From contig NZ_CP049838.1 of assembly GCF_013085465.1 (NCBI RefSeq), positions 1,488,001 through 1,552,000 of the forward strand: a stretch of DNA of 64,000 nt, in the 5' to 3' direction. Below, piece by piece: positions 63,232 to 64,000 of the stretch. The notes under the pieces were generated by a model that was not told the origin of the DNA, searched no databases, and saw nothing but the letters and a program-made list of their open reading frames with translations. Origin of the DNA: Streptomyces asoensis. GTDB taxonomy: Bacteria; Actinomycetota; Actinomycetes; Streptomycetales; Streptomycetaceae. The first letter of the stretch is position 1. Each line of letters opens with the position of its first letter. The position numbers and the translations under genes are program-made.

Positions 63232-64000
63232 GGCTGGATCTCTCCCTGCACCTCGCCGAAGATGACGACCTCGTCGCCCGGGCGGACCGTGCGGATCCGG
63301 CGCACCCACAGGACGATGCCGTCCTGCGGGGCACGGACCTCCTCCAGCGTGTTGCCGTAGTGGTCGACGATGTGGGCGATCAGGTCGCCTTCCTTGCAGG
63401 CCTCCCCCGGCTCGGCGTGGCCGAGGAAGAAGCCGCCGGCGGCGGAGCGGGCGAAGGTGCCCGAGGTGGTCGTGTACGTGTCCCGCAGCTCCGACTCGCC
63501 GTCGATCATCTTCAGCTGCCGCATGATGTTGCGGATCGAGTGGATGTGCAGCTCGACGTTGGCCTCGCGGTAGGTGCCGCCGCCGGCCTCGATGGTGATC
63601 GCGGGCTTGCCCGCCGCGAGGGTGGGGTGGCGGACCGTGCCACCCCACTTGCCGCCCTTCCAGACCAGCTCGTGCCCGGCCGCGAGGGCGAGGTCCGTGG
63701 CCAGCTCCTCGTAGCCGCCCTGGAGGATGACGAGCGGGGCGATCTCGCCGAAGGTGCCGCCGGTGTGCAGGTCGACCAGGGCGTCGATGGCCGGGACGAC
63801 CTGCTCGACGAAGGTGGCCGCCAGACGCAGCGAGTACGAGCCGTCCGCGTCACCCGGGAAGATGCGGTTGAGGTTCAGGTGGTCCAGGCCGCTGGTGCGG
63901 GCCGCCGCCTCGAAGGCCGGGGTGTTCATGCAGGGGATGCCGACGAGGGTGCCGCGCAGGGTGGCCGGGTCGGTCTCGGCGAGGACGCGGCGGATGGCCT
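63228..64000 (-). CDS. Succinylglutamate desuccinylase/aspartoacylase-family deacylase (5' part beyond window)
   Basis: The frame is open to the window edge with ETDPATLRGTLVGIPCMNTPAFE, so the ATG at 63929 is internal and the gene continues. The visible 257 residues have the zinc-carboxypeptidase features of the AstE/AspA/DoeB family: LDHLNLNRIFPGDADGS, the His in LVDLHTGG and the Glu in PAITIEAGGG, then a C-terminal beta-barrel (EGDLIAHIVDHYGNTLEEV). Family members remove acyl groups from amino acids, for example N-acetyl-diaminobutyrate in ectoine breakdown. First visible gene of the operon. Confidence 0.88.
   Translation of the reverse strand, partial: AIRRVLAETDPATLRGTLVGIPCMNTPAFEAAARTSGLDHLNLNRIFPGDADGSYSLRLAATFVEQVVPAIDALVDLHTGGTFGEIAPLVILQGGYEELATDLALAAGHELVWKGGKWGGTVRHPTLAAGKPAITIEAGGGTYREANVELHIHSIRNIMRQLKMIDGESELRDTYTTTSGTFARSAAGGFFLGHAEPGEACKEGDLIAHIVDHYGNTLEEVRAPQDGIVLWVRRIRTVRPGDEVVIFGEVQGEIQP

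Overview
The window is very GC-rich with strong G/C third-position bias, frequent GTG/TTG starts and many ATGA stop/start overlaps. The gene families (MoxR/VWA/SWIM module, modular PKS, SpoIIE-type phosphatase fused to an RsbW-type kinase, PASTA-less Ser/Thr kinase, PucR regulators) point to a Streptomyces or a close relative. I see no rRNA, tRNA, CRISPR array or replication origin. Both ends cut through genes.

Layout. (1) 1-9.4 kb, + strand: a tightly coupled four-gene module (large unknown protein, MoxR AAA+ ATPase, DUF5682-like/VWA protein carrying an internal 33-bp minisatellite, SWIM zinc-finger protein), then a DinB-like protein. (2) 10.1-19.2 kb: a GH13-like protein and a complete betaine/quaternary-amine ABC importer (minus strand) lie divergently from an ornithine-cyclodeaminase-like protein, a HAL/PAL-fold lyase whose MIO-forming Ala-Ser-Gly is changed to Ala-Ser-Asp, and an amidohydrolase. 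I read this as uptake and breakdown of an aromatic or imidazole betaine; that is inference. (3) 19.5-23.4 kb: a clan GH-A glycosidase with CBM-like modules but no signal peptide, and a P450 without the ExxR glutamate.

(4) 23.7-34.3 kb: the most striking region. An acyl-CoA carboxylase beta subunit, a fatty-acyl-AMP ligase and a PKS with the order ACP-KS-AT-ACP-TE are followed by a secreted PF00756 (antigen-85/esterase-D family) esterase, a PucR-type regulator and a secreted cutinase. This parallels the mycobacterial accD4-pks13-fadD32-cutinase-fbp locus that makes and transfers mycolic acids, which streptomycetes are not known to contain. I infer production of an alpha-branched beta-keto lipid and its transfer to an extracellular acceptor.

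(5) 34.4-42.2 kb: mostly housekeeping or stress genes (secreted alpha/beta hydrolase, OsmC, DEAD-box helicase, cold-shock protein, methyltransferase, DUF4177-like protein, APC permease, UspA). (6) 42.3-51 kb, minus strand: a ribose-type sugar importer, a GAF/PP2C/ATPase regulator and a membrane Ser/Thr kinase. (7) 51.3-58.3 kb: an accessory island with less extreme GC: an orphan 331-aa gene, a decayed transposase, a small two-TM protein overlapping a 1215-aa STAND-type NTPase with which it shares a repeated TGD-N motif (the NTPase also has an IQVG, RHIM-like core), and a truncated OppB-like permease. (8) 58.8-64 kb, minus strand: a catabolic operon (AstE/DoeB-like deacylase, aldehyde dehydrogenase, aldo/keto reductase, HAD hydrolase, FAD amine oxidase) entering from beyond the right edge.
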